Below, in pieces: positions 49,619 to 58,553 of a stretch of 64,000 nt of DNA. Positions within the stretch are counted from its first letter, which is position 1; each line of letters starts with the position of its first letter. Made by a program: the position numbers and the translations under genes. The notes beneath the pieces were generated by a model that searched no databases, was not told the DNA's origin, and saw nothing but the letters and a program-made list of their open reading frames with translations. The DNA is from DTFZ01 sp050260375 (GTDB lineage: Bacteria > Bacillota > Clostridia > Christensenellales > SZUA-584), in NCBI GenBank assembly GCA_050260375.1, contig JBLNCA010000014.1, forward strand, positions 1 through 64,000, in the 5' to 3' direction.

Positions 49619-50473
49619 ATGATTAAAGTTAAAGGGCTGTGGCATTCGTATTCCAACGATGAAAAGTATGCCGTAAGGGACGTAAGCTTTGAAGTGCCCA
49701 AAGGCGAAATATTCGGTTTTTTAGGGCCTTCGGGCGCGGGCAAATCGACAACGCAGGGCATACTTACAGGCCTGCTCAAGCTACAAAAGGGCGAAGTAAG
49801 CGTCGCGGGTTATGACGTCAGGCGCTTAAAGAGCGAGATGTTCAATCGCGTAGGCGTTTCGTTTGAGCAAAGCAACGTCTACAGCAAGCTGAGCGCTAAA
49901 GAGAACCTTCAGTTTTACAGCAAACTTTTCGACGTGCCCACGCGCGACCCGATGGAGCTGATAGAGCTCGTGGGCCTTAAAGGAAAGGAAGACGTAAGGG
50001 CGGGCAGCTTTTCCAAAGGAATGAAGCACAGGCTTACGTTTGCGCGTTCCATGATAAACAACCCAGAGCTGTGGTTCCTCGACGAGCCGACAACAGGGCT
50101 GGACCCGGCCATCGCAGCAAATATAAAGGACATAATAAGGGAACAGAACGAAAAGGGCGTAACCGTATTTTTAACGACACACAACATGTTTATCGCCGAC
50201 GAGCTTTGCGACCGCGTCGCGTTCATCGTTGACGGCGAGATAAAGCTAATTGATTCACCCAAGAACTTAAAACTTCGGTACGGCGAGAAGATGGTGGAAG
50301 TGGAGTATATAAAGGACGGCAAGTACGAAAAGGGTGCGTTCTCTACAGTCGAAGCGCAGGATAAAGCGCGTTTGAAACGTATACTCGACGAGTGCGAAGT
50401 AATCACAATGCACACTAAAGAGGCAACGCTCGAGCAGATATTCATAAGCGTGACCGGAAGGGGGCTTTCGTAA
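49619..50473 (+). CDS. ABC transporter ATP-binding protein
   Basis: A 284-residue ABC ATPase. Walker A is GPSGAGKST (about 37), the signature is AGSFSKGMKHRLTFARS, and Walker B with its catalytic Glu is LWFLDEPTTGLDP. The C-terminal extension after the H-loop (TTHNM) is typical of ABC-2 exporters (drug, lipid or antibiotic export). GGGAGG lies 6 bases before the ATG. It is first of a five-gene operon; the signature SFSKGMK is of the DrrA/NatA type. Confidence 0.93.
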   Translation: MIKVKGLWHSYSNDEKYAVRDVSFEVPKGEIFGFLGPSGAGKSTTQGILTGLLKLQKGEVSVAGYDVRRLKSEMFNRVGVSFEQSNVYSKLSAKENLQFYSKLFDVPTRDPMELIELVGLKGKEDVRAGSFSKGMKHRLTFARSMINNPELWFLDEPTTGLDPAIAANIKDIIREQNEKGVTVFLTTHNMFIADELCDRVAFIVDGEIKLIDSPKNLKLRYGEKMVEVEYIKDGKYEKGAFSTVEAQDKARLKRILDECEVITMHTKEATLEQIFISVTGRGLS

Positions 50474-50474
50474 A

Positions 50475-51584
50475 ATGAAGCTAATAAGCAGCTTCAAAAA
50501 GGAGCTGATACTCGCTTTTAGAAGCTTTTATTTCTACGTCGAGATATTGTTTGCGCTTGTGCTGCTGGCTGTGCTGTTGTTTGCCATACCTGAGCATTCG
50601 ACCGCCAAACAGACGGAATATATATATATCGACATGCCGCAGGCGGCAGCAGAGCAGGTTGTAGCGAAAATACTTGAAGACGACATTGACGGCAGGCTGG
50701 AGCCGGCCTCGCTGACGGCCGCCGGCGAAAGCTTCGCGGCGCAGCTTGCCGAATCGGAGGATCAAAAGCTATATATCGTTGACAGCGAGCGCGCCGCCGT
50801 TACGCTCGCGGATACGCAGATGAACATAGGGGCGGTGATATCGATAGGCGCCCAAGACTCTCTGCATTACAAATATTATCTGCAAGGCTACGAATCGGAA
50901 CGGCTTAAGAACCTGATAACCGTAATACACAGCGAAGACCCCGAGACGCTCGAATCGGCGTATGACGCCCAAACTGTGCGCACTCTGTCTTCCGGATACG
51001 AGCCGCTGAACGACAGGGAAAACGCAATTCCGCCGCTGCTCGCTTTCAACAGCAGCCTTATGGGCATGTTCATAATGGCGGCTTACGTATTTCTCGACAA
51101 GAAAGAGGGTGTGATAAACGCGTTCGCTGTAACGGCTTCCTCGGTGTCACGTTACCTTCTTAGCAAGATATTCGTCATACTGTCAACATCCGTCGTCTCG
51201 GGGCTGATTGTGGTAACTCCCGTTATGGGGCTGCGCCCGAATTACGCGCTGCTGCTATTGCTGTTTTTTGCGAGCGGATTCTTCGCTTCCGTTGCCGGGC
51301 TGCTGCTCGCGAGCTTCTTCAAGGACATATCGAGAGCGTTCGGCTTGATATTCTTCATACTGGTGATAATGCTTCTGCCGGGTATATCGTATTTTTTGCC
51401 GGGCTGGAATCCGGTATGGGTCGGCTTTATACCGTCCGGCCCGCTGATGCAGGGGTTCAGGGAAAGCATCGTTGCGGGAGGCGACGCCGTATACGCGCTG
51501 CTCGTAAGCGTTGGTTTCCTTGCTGTGGGCGTAGTGCTGTTCGGATTAACGAACATCCGCTTCAAGAAATCGCTTAGCGTTTAA
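50475..51584 (+). CDS. ABC-2 type permease, subunit 1
   Basis: A 369-residue membrane protein. One N-terminal helix (about 17-37) is followed by a large extracytoplasmic domain (about 40-185) and five to six more helices in the C-terminal half (from LLAFNSSLMGMFIMAAYVF). This is the ABC-2 (type V exporter) layout. It starts one base after the ATPase gene. Substrate unknown. Confidence 0.88.
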   Translation: MKLISSFKKELILAFRSFYFYVEILFALVLLAVLLFAIPEHSTAKQTEYIYIDMPQAAAEQVVAKILEDDIDGRLEPASLTAAGESFAAQLAESEDQKLYIVDSERAAVTLADTQMNIGAVISIGAQDSLHYKYYLQGYESERLKNLITVIHSEDPETLESAYDAQTVRTLSSGYEPLNDRENAIPPLLAFNSSLMGMFIMAAYVFLDKKEGVINAFAVTASSVSRYLLSKIFVILSTSVVSGLIVVTPVMGLRPNYALLLLLFFASGFFASVAGLLLASFFKDISRAFGLIFFILVIMLLPGISYFLPGWNPVWVGFIPSGPLMQGFRESIVAGGDAVYALLVSVGFLAVGVVLFGLTNIRFKKSLSV

Positions 51585-51597
51585 GGAGGTAATCGAG

Positions 51598-52599
51598 GTG
51601 TTAAAAAAGATGTGGCCGATATTTGTAAGAGACTTGAAAGTCAACACCCGTGAGACGCTCTCCTTGCTGCTGATAGCCATACCTCTGCTGCTTGCGGTGT
51701 GCATAAACCTTATAACGCCGGGTATTAACGATACGACGGTAAACGTCGCGATGGTAAAGGGCGCAAACGACGAACAGGCAGCTTACTATGACAGGTTCGC
51801 GCATGTAGAGCTGCTGGACACCGTGCGCGACGTCGAAGAGCGCGTGGTGCAGCGCGACAGCGTTCTCGGCATATTATGGGAGGATGGGCGCTCCGTAATA
51901 CTCGCGCAGGGCAACGAGACGGAGTCGACGCTGGAATATGCAAGGCTTGTAAACGCGCTGTATGAATTGCGTACTGAGCCCGATGAAGCAAAAGTCGAGA
52001 TAGCGGATTTCAAAAGAACGACACCGCCGTTGAAAAGCCTGATGGTAAACGTAATGCTGCTTATGAACGCAGTACTCGCCGGCATGCTGATATCGCTTAA
52101 TATTGTTGAGGAAAAGATGGACCGTACAATTAAGGCGGTCAGCGTTTCGCCGGTCACACGGAGCGCATTTATACTTGGCAAGAGCTTTATCGGCATCGTA
52201 TTCGCGCTTGTCATATCCGCGGCGTGCCTTGCTATAACCGGCTTTTATGACGTCAATATAATACAGGCTGCGCTTATAGTCGTCGCGACGGCGATACTCA
52301 GCATGATGATAGGCTTCGTGCAGGGCTTGAGCTGCAGCGACATAATGGAGGCGGCGGGCAGCGTAAAGCTTATGTTTCTGCCGCTCGCGGGGTCTGTGGC
52401 GGGGTACGAGCTTGTGACGGGAGGCTGGCAGATGCTGTTCTGGTGGTCGCCTTTCTACTGGGCTTACCGCGCAAACGACATGATACTTTCAAAGGCAAAC
52501 GATTGGCCGCAAACGCTGCTGTGCTTGGGCGCTATAATTGTAATCTGCGCCGTTATATATGTGATACTTGCCCCAAAGGTAAAAAAGGGCCTGCAATAA
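51598..52599 (+). CDS. ABC-2 type permease, subunit 2
   Basis: A 333-residue permease with the same layout: one helix (about 20-40), an outer domain (about 45-145) and six C-terminal helices. It starts at GTG with AGGAGG 8 bases upstream. With the previous gene it probably forms a heterodimeric exporter powered by the 49619 ATPase. Confidence 0.88.
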   Translation: MLKKMWPIFVRDLKVNTRETLSLLLIAIPLLLAVCINLITPGINDTTVNVAMVKGANDEQAAYYDRFAHVELLDTVRDVEERVVQRDSVLGILWEDGRSVILAQGNETESTLEYARLVNALYELRTEPDEAKVEIADFKRTTPPLKSLMVNVMLLMNAVLAGMLISLNIVEEKMDRTIKAVSVSPVTRSAFILGKSFIGIVFALVISAACLAITGFYDVNIIQAALIVVATAILSMMIGFVQGLSCSDIMEAAGSVKLMFLPLAGSVAGYELVTGGWQMLFWWSPFYWAYRANDMILSKANDWPQTLLCLGAIIVICAVIYVILAPKVKKGLQ

Positions 52600-52624
52600 A
52601 ATTAATTTTTGGAGGTGTGGTATA

Positions 52625-52756
52625 ATGGAATGGTACTGGTGGGTGCTTATAGCCGTAGGCGTTGTACTGCTGGGCATGCTGAAGCTTAAGGCTTGGAACA
52701 GCATTAGAAAGAACCGCGCTGAAAAGCGCAGGAGAATTGAGGATACGGAAGAGTAG
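52625..52756 (+). CDS. Small single-pass membrane protein (43 aa) of the exporter operon
   Basis: GGAGG lies 9 bases before the ATG. The product begins MEWYWWVLIAVGVVLLGMLK, one membrane helix, followed by a strongly basic tail (SIRKNRAEKRRRIEDTEE). It ends immediately before the tetR start (TAG ATG). It may be an accessory subunit of the exporter. Confidence 0.65.
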   Translation: MEWYWWVLIAVGVVLLGMLKLKAWNSIRKNRAEKRRRIEDTEE

Positions 52757-53344
52757 ATGTCAAAGAAGCAAGATATTATCAACGCAGCTGTCAGGGAGTT
52801 CGGGGAATACAGTTACGACGCAGCGTCGATAAACAGAATAATCAAAGCCTCCGGAACATCGAAGGGAACGTTCTATCACTATTTCAAGGATAAAAAGTCG
52901 CTCTATTTCTCTATAATTGAAAACGCGCTACGCATAAAGCAGGAGTACTTCGAGCGCATGATGAGCGAAGTGAGGCAGGAAGAAAGCGATTTCTTCGACA
53001 TGATGAAGGCGCAGATAAAAGCTGCCGCAGCATTCTTACGGGACAACCCCGAACTTTACAGATTCGGGCTAAAGTTTGCGGCGGAGCAGGGGCCGATAAG
53101 AGATGAATTCGACGAGCGTTTCATGCCGTCAATTAGCGGTACGTTCAGGAAAATCATTGAGGCGGGCGTTGAGGGCGGTAAATTTACCAAAAGATACCCG
53201 CCCGAATTCATCGCCCGTATAATATGGTATATGTCTATGAACTATTACGATATACTGTTTGACAAAGGCGACTCGCCTTCTGCGGAACAGCTGGAAAACA
53301 GCCTTGATATGTTGTTCGATTTTCTAAAAAAAGGTCTTTGCTGA
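52757..53344 (+). CDS. TetR-family transcriptional regulator
   Basis: A 195-residue protein. The N-terminal helix-turn-helix (about 22-45) is SINRIIKASGTSKGTFYHYF with the typical following KDKKSLYFSII. The C-terminal ligand domain is variable. The ATG follows the previous stop directly. As last gene of the exporter operon it probably represses that operon and responds to an exported compound. A G+C-rich terminator (53359-53389) follows. Confidence 0.92.
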   Translation: MSKKQDIINAAVREFGEYSYDAASINRIIKASGTSKGTFYHYFKDKKSLYFSIIENALRIKQEYFERMMSEVRQEESDFFDMMKAQIKAAAAFLRDNPELYRFGLKFAAEQGPIRDEFDERFMPSISGTFRKIIEAGVEGGKFTKRYPPEFIARIIWYMSMNYYDILFDKGDSPSAEQLENSLDMLFDFLKKGLC

Positions 53345-53358
53345 AAGTGCGAATATAT

Positions 53359-53389
53359 GCCCGCCCGCTGTTTCAACGGCGGGCTTTTT
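53359..53389 (+). terminator. Terminator of the exporter-tetR operon
   Basis: GCCCGCC and GGCGGGC pair around a 12-base loop, followed by TTTTTG. Confidence 0.85.
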
Positions 53390-53444
53390 GTTTATATTAT
53401 TAGGGTGATTGCATTAAAGGAAGCAGCTTGGAAAGGTTGACACA

Positions 53445-54884
53445 ATGATGGCGACAAAATCCAATGATTTTTTCCATAGAAGTGTTTCGGAACAACATAA
53501 GGATTTATGGGACGGAGAAGTTCGCAGCGGACAGCTTGATATGTTTGACAAGCTGGACGTAGTGCTGTATTTGGCCGACATGTACGCGTGGGAAGCCGAC
53601 TGCAAGGCGAAGAAGATAACGCGTACCGACCTTCCGAACGGAAAAGATACCAGCATTGACTTCGACGAGTTTTTAAGCCTCATTAACGAAGACGACGCAG
53701 CGGCTTTAAAGGAAGAATTTTTAAACGCCAAAGAAAGCCGCCGCATTATAGATCATGACGTCAGGATAAAGCGGGGCGGCAGCGAGCGTTGGTATAAGAT
53801 AAAAGGCAGCGTTTACCGCATAAGCAGCGATAAAGTATACGCCGCTGGCGTTGCGTATGACATAGAGAGCACCAAAGAGCATATGGAGCGCCTCGAATAC
53901 CTGAAAACGCACGACTATTTAACGGGGCTCGACAACCTCGGAGCTTTTGACAGGCTCGACGAGTCGGGCAGCTGCTTTTATCCGCGCGCATTGGTAATAG
54001 CCTGCATTGACAACCTCAGGGAGATCAATGACTCTTTAGGGTATCTTGCGGGCAACAACCTCATAAAGAACGTCGCGGAGGCTTTAAAGGAGTGCTTTTA
54101 TGACGCCGACTTCATGGTAAGGATAGGCGGCGGGGAGTTCTGCGCCCTGTTTTCGGGCAAGGACGACCTTGAGATAAGCATGAAGATAAAAGAAGCCAAC
54201 ATGATGTTACACAAGATGTATCTCAACCTTATAAAGACCGAAGTTTCTTTCGGCTACGCGATATGCGGCGAGCCCACCGAGCTTTTCAGCCTTTACAAGC
54301 AGGCTGCGGGCAAAGTGCAGAAAAACAGGGTGCTTAAAAGAATACTGTCGCGCGAAACGATAGCGGACAGGCTGAATGAAATAATAAGCGCAAAAATCGG
54401 ATGGGGAGCGAGAAATAAAAGGTTACAGAGCCTTGCCGCGCAGATAGGCGCAGAGCTCGGGTGCAGCGAGGAGCAGATAAACGAGATAAAGGCGCTTGCC
54501 AAGATAGCCGACTTAGGGCTAATAGGCATAAGCGACAGCCTTCTTACCAGACGCGGCAGCTTGAACGACAACGAGCGGCAGGAGTATATAAAGCATATAG
54601 AAATCGGCAGGACGCTGATAGCGGGCATCGAGGAGATATCGGGGCTCGAAGCGCTTTATACCGACGTTTACAGGCGTTACGACGAGTGGCAGGACGGCAT
54701 AGCGCTGCCGGGCAGAATAGTCGCGGGAGCGATGAGCTTCGACGATATATCCCTTGGAAATAAAAACGCAAAGATGAAAAGCATAATAGCGGCCGTTGAG
54801 GCGCAAAGCGGAGCAAGGCTTTGCCCGGAAGTAGTGAACGCTATCGTTAAAATAACGGCAAAGCATCTGGCGCCCTGCAATTAA
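53445..54884 (+). CDS. PAS-GGDEF protein with degenerate HD-like C-terminal domain
   Basis: A 479-residue protein. A PAS-like region lies at about 25-140 (WEADCKAKKITRTDLPNG, RWYKIKGSVYRIS). A GGDEF domain (about 150-300, HDYLTGLDNLGAFDRL) has GGGEF (228-232) in place of the catalytic GGDEF. The last ~170 residues look like an HD-GYP domain (IADLGLIGISDSLLTRRGSL, GRIVAGAMSFDDI), but the metal-binding HD is AD and the HHExxDGxGYP stretch is YRRYDEWQDG. Both catalytic modules thus look inactive, and a role as a ligand-binding or signal-sensing protein is inferred. Confidence 0.8.
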   Translation: MMATKSNDFFHRSVSEQHKDLWDGEVRSGQLDMFDKLDVVLYLADMYAWEADCKAKKITRTDLPNGKDTSIDFDEFLSLINEDDAAALKEEFLNAKESRRIIDHDVRIKRGGSERWYKIKGSVYRISSDKVYAAGVAYDIESTKEHMERLEYLKTHDYLTGLDNLGAFDRLDESGSCFYPRALVIACIDNLREINDSLGYLAGNNLIKNVAEALKECFYDADFMVRIGGGEFCALFSGKDDLEISMKIKEANMMLHKMYLNLIKTEVSFGYAICGEPTELFSLYKQAAGKVQKNRVLKRILSRETIADRLNEIISAKIGWGARNKRLQSLAAQIGAELGCSEEQINEIKALAKIADLGLIGISDSLLTRRGSLNDNERQEYIKHIEIGRTLIAGIEEISGLEALYTDVYRRYDEWQDGIALPGRIVAGAMSFDDISLGNKNAKMKSIIAAVEAQSGARLCPEVVNAIVKITAKHLAPCN

Positions 54885-54902
54885 TATCGTGGTAATAATA
54901 TA

Positions 54903-55484
54903 TCAGAGAAGCAATTTGGAAATTCGCTTTTGTATTGCAACGCACAATGGTATTGCGAAAGCGAATTTTATTATGTCCACTACTATGAATATACCCGTCG
55001 CGGAAGCGACTACCGCCCACAGGGATTTTGGCTGTCCCGCATACAGGTTGAGTATTATATACATATAAAGCGAGCCTATCGCATACATCGCGGCTACGGA
55101 GGCAAGCGCGCCTGCCAAAGCTTTTAGCATCGGTTTAAGCCTGCCGCTTTTTGACGATATGTATTCAATAAGGTTTCTGCGCACTATAAGGCTTATAACA
55201 GGCGCGCATACGCAAAAACCCACTATAAAGCCAAAAGAGGGGCGCAGCACATAAGCTATGCCGCCTCCTTCCGAGAACACGGGAAGGCCGACAAGCCCTA
55301 TAGCAGCGTACGCAAGCTGCGAGAAAAACGCGTATTTCGGTTCGAGCAGAAGCCCCGACATGAAAACGAAAAACGTCTGGAGTGTTATTATAAGCGGCGT
55401 GCCCGGAACGGGTATTTTAAGCAGCGAACCTGCCGCTGTAAACGCGGCCATAAGGCCGCAGAACAACAATTTTTTAAGTTTCAT
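54903..55484 (-). CDS. bioY: Biotin transporter BioY (ECF S component)
   Basis: A 193-residue membrane protein with about six hydrophobic segments; BioY binds biotin and works with the shared EcfAA'T module. Recognisable segments are TLQTFFVFMSGLLLEPKYAFF and GLPVFSEGGGIAYVLRPSFGF (BioY-specific; quoted in part), followed by GFIVGF. The end of the gene is 18 bases from the convergent GGDEF gene. An inverted repeat matching BirA operators overlaps its upstream region (55494-55526). Confidence 0.93.
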   Translation of the reverse strand: MKLKKLLFCGLMAAFTAAGSLLKIPVPGTPLIITLQTFFVFMSGLLLEPKYAFFSQLAYAAIGLVGLPVFSEGGGIAYVLRPSFGFIVGFCVCAPVISLIVRRNLIEYISSKSGRLKPMLKALAGALASVAAMYAIGSLYMYIILNLYAGQPKSLWAVVASATGIFIVVDIIKFAFAIPLCVAIQKRISKLLL

Positions 55485-55493
55485 ATGCCATCC

Positions 55494-55526
55494 TTGTAAA
55501 CCATAAATGTGTTAATAAGTTTACAA
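55494..55526 (-). promoter_or_regulatory. BirA-type operator before bioY
   Basis: TTGTAAAC and GTTTACAA, perfect 8-base arms, 17 bases apart. This matches the Firmicutes BirA operator form (TTGTTAACC/GGTTAACAA type arms, spacer about 15). It lies 10 bases upstream of the bioY start and covers the ribosome-binding site area, so a biotin-BirA complex would block expression. Confidence 0.7.
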
Positions 55527-55555
55527 TAATGCAGGGGCGGTGTCAAGAAAAAGCT

Positions 55556-55583
55556 TTGCAACCACTAGATAATAATGTATAAT
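55556..55583 (+). promoter_or_regulatory. Predicted sigma-A promoter of the ECF sigma gene
   Basis: TTGCAA, 16 bases, TATAAT; 45 bases before the ATG at 55628. A second TATAAT lies at 55590. Confidence 0.5.
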
Positions 55584-55627
55584 TCTTTTATAATGTAACT
55601 GTGGTGGAGTAAAGCGGAGGTTTGGGT

Positions 55628-56176
55628 ATGCCCCTAAACGACGAGCTTCTTGTGAAGCGCGCTCAGCAAGGAGACGGCAAGGCATTGGAAGAGTTGCTGT
55701 TTGCCTGCGAAAAAAGAGTATACAATATAGCCTACCGCTTTATGGGCAACGAAGCCGACGCCTACGACATGGCTCAGGAATCGCTCATCAAGATATATAA
55801 GAATATCAAATCATTCAAGGGAGAAGCCTCCCTGTCGTCATGGATATACCGCCTTACCGTCAACACGTGCATGGACGGGCTGCGCAAGAGAAAGAGCGCG
55901 CCCGTATCGCTTGAGCATTCCATAGAAAAAGGCGTGCCTTTTGAAGACGCGTATTGCGAGTCTCCCGAGGCTCAGGCGCTGTCGGTGGAAAAGAGCGAGG
56001 ATATAAGAAAAGCAATAAACATACTCTCCGACGCGTATAAGCACGTAATAATAATGCGCGACATAGACGGCTTTTCCTACGAGGAGATATCGCAGCTTCT
56101 CAACATAAGCGTCGGCACGGTAAAGTCAAGGATAAACCGCGGCCGCCAAAGGCTGAAAGAAATACTGAGTTTCTAA
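55628..56176 (+). CDS. ECF-type RNA polymerase sigma factor
   Basis: A 182-residue group IV sigma factor. Sigma region 2 (about 8-75) has FMGNEADAYDMAQESLIKIY; region 4 (about 125-180) has FSYEEISQLLNISVGTVKSRINRGRQRL as its helix-turn-helix (quoted only in part here: SYEEISQLLNISVGTVKSR). The ATG at 55628 follows GGAGG by 7 bases; an earlier TTG abuts it. No classical zinc-finger anti-sigma gene follows; instead a DUF4349 lipoprotein gene does, so regulation is unclear. Confidence 0.9.
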   Translation: MPLNDELLVKRAQQGDGKALEELLFACEKRVYNIAYRFMGNEADAYDMAQESLIKIYKNIKSFKGEASLSSWIYRLTVNTCMDGLRKRKSAPVSLEHSIEKGVPFEDAYCESPEAQALSVEKSEDIRKAINILSDAYKHVIIMRDIDGFSYEEISQLLNISVGTVKSRINRGRQRLKEILSF

Positions 56177-56344
56177 AAGCGTTATACTTTTAAACTCACG
56201 ATATACGCCGGAAAGCCTTAAGGCTTGGGATCCTGTTTTATTGGCGTATTTATTTCCATTGGAACAAAATCGTATAAATTACCGTCTAACTTCCGAAGAA
56301 CGCAATGTGAATGCAGCAAAGCATATATTATTGGAGGTGCATGT

Positions 56345-57367
56345 ATGAAAAGAATATATATTGTTGTCTCTTTTGTGTTGATTGCGGCAATGATATTCGC
56401 GGGCTGCTCGAGCGCCGCTCCAAGTACGCCGCAGTCAGCGAACGACGCTTATTACGATAAAAGCGAAGCGGAAACCGGGGCGGCGGCCGCACCCGTTGAG
56501 GCGTCCGCTGAGCCTGCTGAAGCGCCCGCGCCCGAGGAAGGCATAGCCGATTCGGGAGTGCTGGGAGGCGTCGAAGCGGCAAAGGGCGAAATCTCGATAC
56601 TGGAGCCGGGCGTAAAGAGAAAGGTGATTTACAACGGCACGATAGAGGCCAACACGAAAGAATTCGAGTCGGACTACGATATGATAATGAACCAGCTGCG
56701 CGCGGCGGGCGGGTATGTACAGAGCTCGAACATATACGGCTCAAAGCCCGAGGACTGGCAGGACAAGGGCAGGGTCGCCCGGATGACTATACGCGTGCCC
56801 AACGACAAGTTTGACGCATTTATTACCATGCTGAAAGGCATTGGACAGAACATCACTACGTCGATAAGCGGCGAAGACATTTCGCTGCAGTATTACGATA
56901 CCGAGACGAAGCTCTCAACATTGCGCAACCGCAAGAGCAGGCTGGAGGAGATGCTCAAAAACCCCGCCTATACGCTCGACAGCATTATAGAGCTCGAAAA
57001 AGAGCTTGCGGACGTATCGTACGAGATACAGATGCTTGAGACTGACTTGCGCACATACGACAGCCTTATAGACTATTCGACTATAAACATAACGCTGTAT
57101 GAAGTAATGGAGATAAAGGAAATAACGCCCGCAAAGGACGACCTTGGAACGCGAATATCCAACGGGTTTTTCTCGGTGCTCAACGCGCTTGCGGATTTCG
57201 GTGAAGGGCTGCTGGTGTTCTTTGTATCCGGCTCGCCCATTCTGGTGCCGCTGGCGGCAATAGTCGTGCTTATAATACTGCTTGTGCGCCGCTCGCGCAG
57301 GAAACGCGGAACAGGAGCCATGCCGCCTTACATGGGAGGAGGCCAGAACGATGTCAAGCCGCAGTAA
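56345..57367 (+). CDS. DUF4349 lipoprotein
   Basis: A 340-residue lipoprotein with a signal peptide and lipobox FAGC (Cys about 20), an Ala/Glu/Pro-rich linker (about 25-75) and a conserved DUF4349 core (about 90-280). The core opens KVIYNGTIEANTKEFESDYD and contains a coiled coil (TLRNRKSRLEEMLKN, ELEKELADVSYEIQMLETDL). One C-terminal membrane helix with a basic tail follows. DUF4349 genes often follow ECF sigma genes, so a link to the sigma factor upstream is likely but unproven. GGAGG lies 7 bases before the ATG at 56345. Confidence 0.88.
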   Translation: MKRIYIVVSFVLIAAMIFAGCSSAAPSTPQSANDAYYDKSEAETGAAAAPVEASAEPAEAPAPEEGIADSGVLGGVEAAKGEISILEPGVKRKVIYNGTIEANTKEFESDYDMIMNQLRAAGGYVQSSNIYGSKPEDWQDKGRVARMTIRVPNDKFDAFITMLKGIGQNITTSISGEDISLQYYDTETKLSTLRNRKSRLEEMLKNPAYTLDSIIELEKELADVSYEIQMLETDLRTYDSLIDYSTINITLYEVMEIKEITPAKDDLGTRISNGFFSVLNALADFGEGLLVFFVSGSPILVPLAAIVVLIILLVRRSRRKRGTGAMPPYMGGGQNDVKPQ

Positions 57368-58196
57368 AACAATGGTACTTGTAATATCGGTATTGCTGGC
57401 CGTATCGCTGGCGCTTGCTGGATGCGGCGCGGCTCCAACTATAAACCCGGCGACCGGCTCGCCCGAAGCAACGCCGAGCCCGACACCTGCGGCAACAGCG
57501 CCTGAGGCGCAGCAAAGCGCGGCTCCCGCGCCTGTAACTAGGCTGGTAGATATAGAAGGCAACGAGATATTAGCCAACAAGATGACGGTAAGCGCAACGG
57601 GCGTTAAAAAGGTGATGCCCGACGTGGCGTACGTAACGCTGGGAACGACTACGCAGAACAAGTCGATGTCTAAGGCGCAGAGCCGCAACCGGGAAATAAT
57701 GAACGCTCTTATAGAGGCGCTAAAAACAGCGGGCCTTAAGGACGGCGATATAGAGACGGTAAACTATTCCGTATACCCGACGTACGATTACTCGTCGGGC
57801 ACAGGCAAAATATCGGGTTACGAGGTAACCAACATGATACGGCTTACGATAAAGGATATCGACAAGGTGGGGGACTATATCGACGTTGCCGCGGCAAACG
57901 GGGCTAACGAAAACTACTCTATAAACTTCGACCTTGAGGACGCAGCGCCGTACTATAACGAAGCGCTTGCCGACGCGATGACGAAAGCCAAAGGCAAGGC
58001 GGACGCGATAGCGCAGGCGGGAGGCTATAAAATTACCGGAACGCTGGAAATAACGGAGAGCGAGGCGCATTACTCGCCCGATTACCGGGAATACCCGGCG
58101 GCCAAATCGGTTGCTGATGAAGCGGCGCCGACGCCCGTAAGCGCGGGGCTGCTGGAGATTACGGCGAACGTGACTGTAATTTACCGCATAGATTAG
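57351..58196 (+). CDS. SIMPL-domain (DUF541) lipoprotein
   Basis: A 281-residue lipoprotein: signal peptide, lipobox ALAGC (Cys about 25), a Pro/Ala-rich linker, then a SIMPL domain (about 75-270). Its markers are TVSATGVKKVMPDVAYVTLG, the NREIMNALIEALKTAGLKDG helix and YPTYDYSSGTGKISGYEVTN (a typical extended loop). SIMPL proteins are periplasmic or surface proteins, some linked to oxidative stress or immune signalling. It overlaps the DUF4349 gene by 17 bases. A long hairpin (58233-58280) follows. Confidence 0.9.
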   Translation: MSSRSKTMVLVISVLLAVSLALAGCGAAPTINPATGSPEATPSPTPAATAPEAQQSAAPAPVTRLVDIEGNEILANKMTVSATGVKKVMPDVAYVTLGTTTQNKSMSKAQSRNREIMNALIEALKTAGLKDGDIETVNYSVYPTYDYSSGTGKISGYEVTNMIRLTIKDIDKVGDYIDVAAANGANENYSINFDLEDAAPYYNEALADAMTKAKGKADAIAQAGGYKITGTLEITESEAHYSPDYREYPAAKSVADEAAPTPVSAGLLEITANVTVIYRID

Positions 58197-58232
58197 CGGA
58201 TCTGCCAAAAAAGTTCTATTCATATGATTATC

Positions 58233-58280
58233 AACAAAGCCTGTGCAGGCATATACAACCGGCGCAGGCTTTGTTATCTT
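58233..58280 (+). terminator. Long hairpin after the SIMPL gene, likely terminator
   Basis: AACAAAGCCTG and CAGGCTTTGTT form a perfect 11-bp stem with a 21-base loop, followed by a weak T tract (ATCTT). The gap 58197-58598 holds this, one repeat and the promoter region of the next gene; no gene is seen. Confidence 0.55.
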
Positions 58281-58410
58281 AAAAAAACCACATGCTACAT
58301 TGTGGAGAGCACGTCTTTTTTTAGGACCCCGTATTAAATATTCTTCGCTTGCCTTTTGAATGATAAAAGTAACTGATACCTTAAAACAGGCTTTTATAGA
58401 AGAAAGCTCA

Positions 58411-58512
58411 TGTGTCATTCAGAGGAGCGAAGCGACGAAGAATCTTAACCCCATCGGTCGGCGGAAACGTAATATGCCGCGAGGCTATCCGGCGAGAATC
58501 TCTTATAAGATT
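58411..58512 (+). repeat. Intergenic repeat with GGAGCGAAGCGACGAAGAATC core
   Basis: The stretch TGTGTCATTC, AGAGGAGCGAAGCGACGAAG and AATCTTAACC is a type of intergenic element I recall as widespread in gut Clostridia genomes. Its right end has another GAATCT...AGATTC inverted repeat. Only one copy lies in this window, so the assignment rests on recall. Confidence 0.45.
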
Positions 58513-58553
58513 CACACCCCTTGAATTAATACGCTCTTTGTTTATGAATCGTG

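Noticed and set aside
56177..56344. Extension of the DUF4349 gene upstream by 40 codons
   Set aside because: The earlier start lacks a ribosome-binding site and would place a non-secretory stretch before a clear lipoprotein signal peptide.
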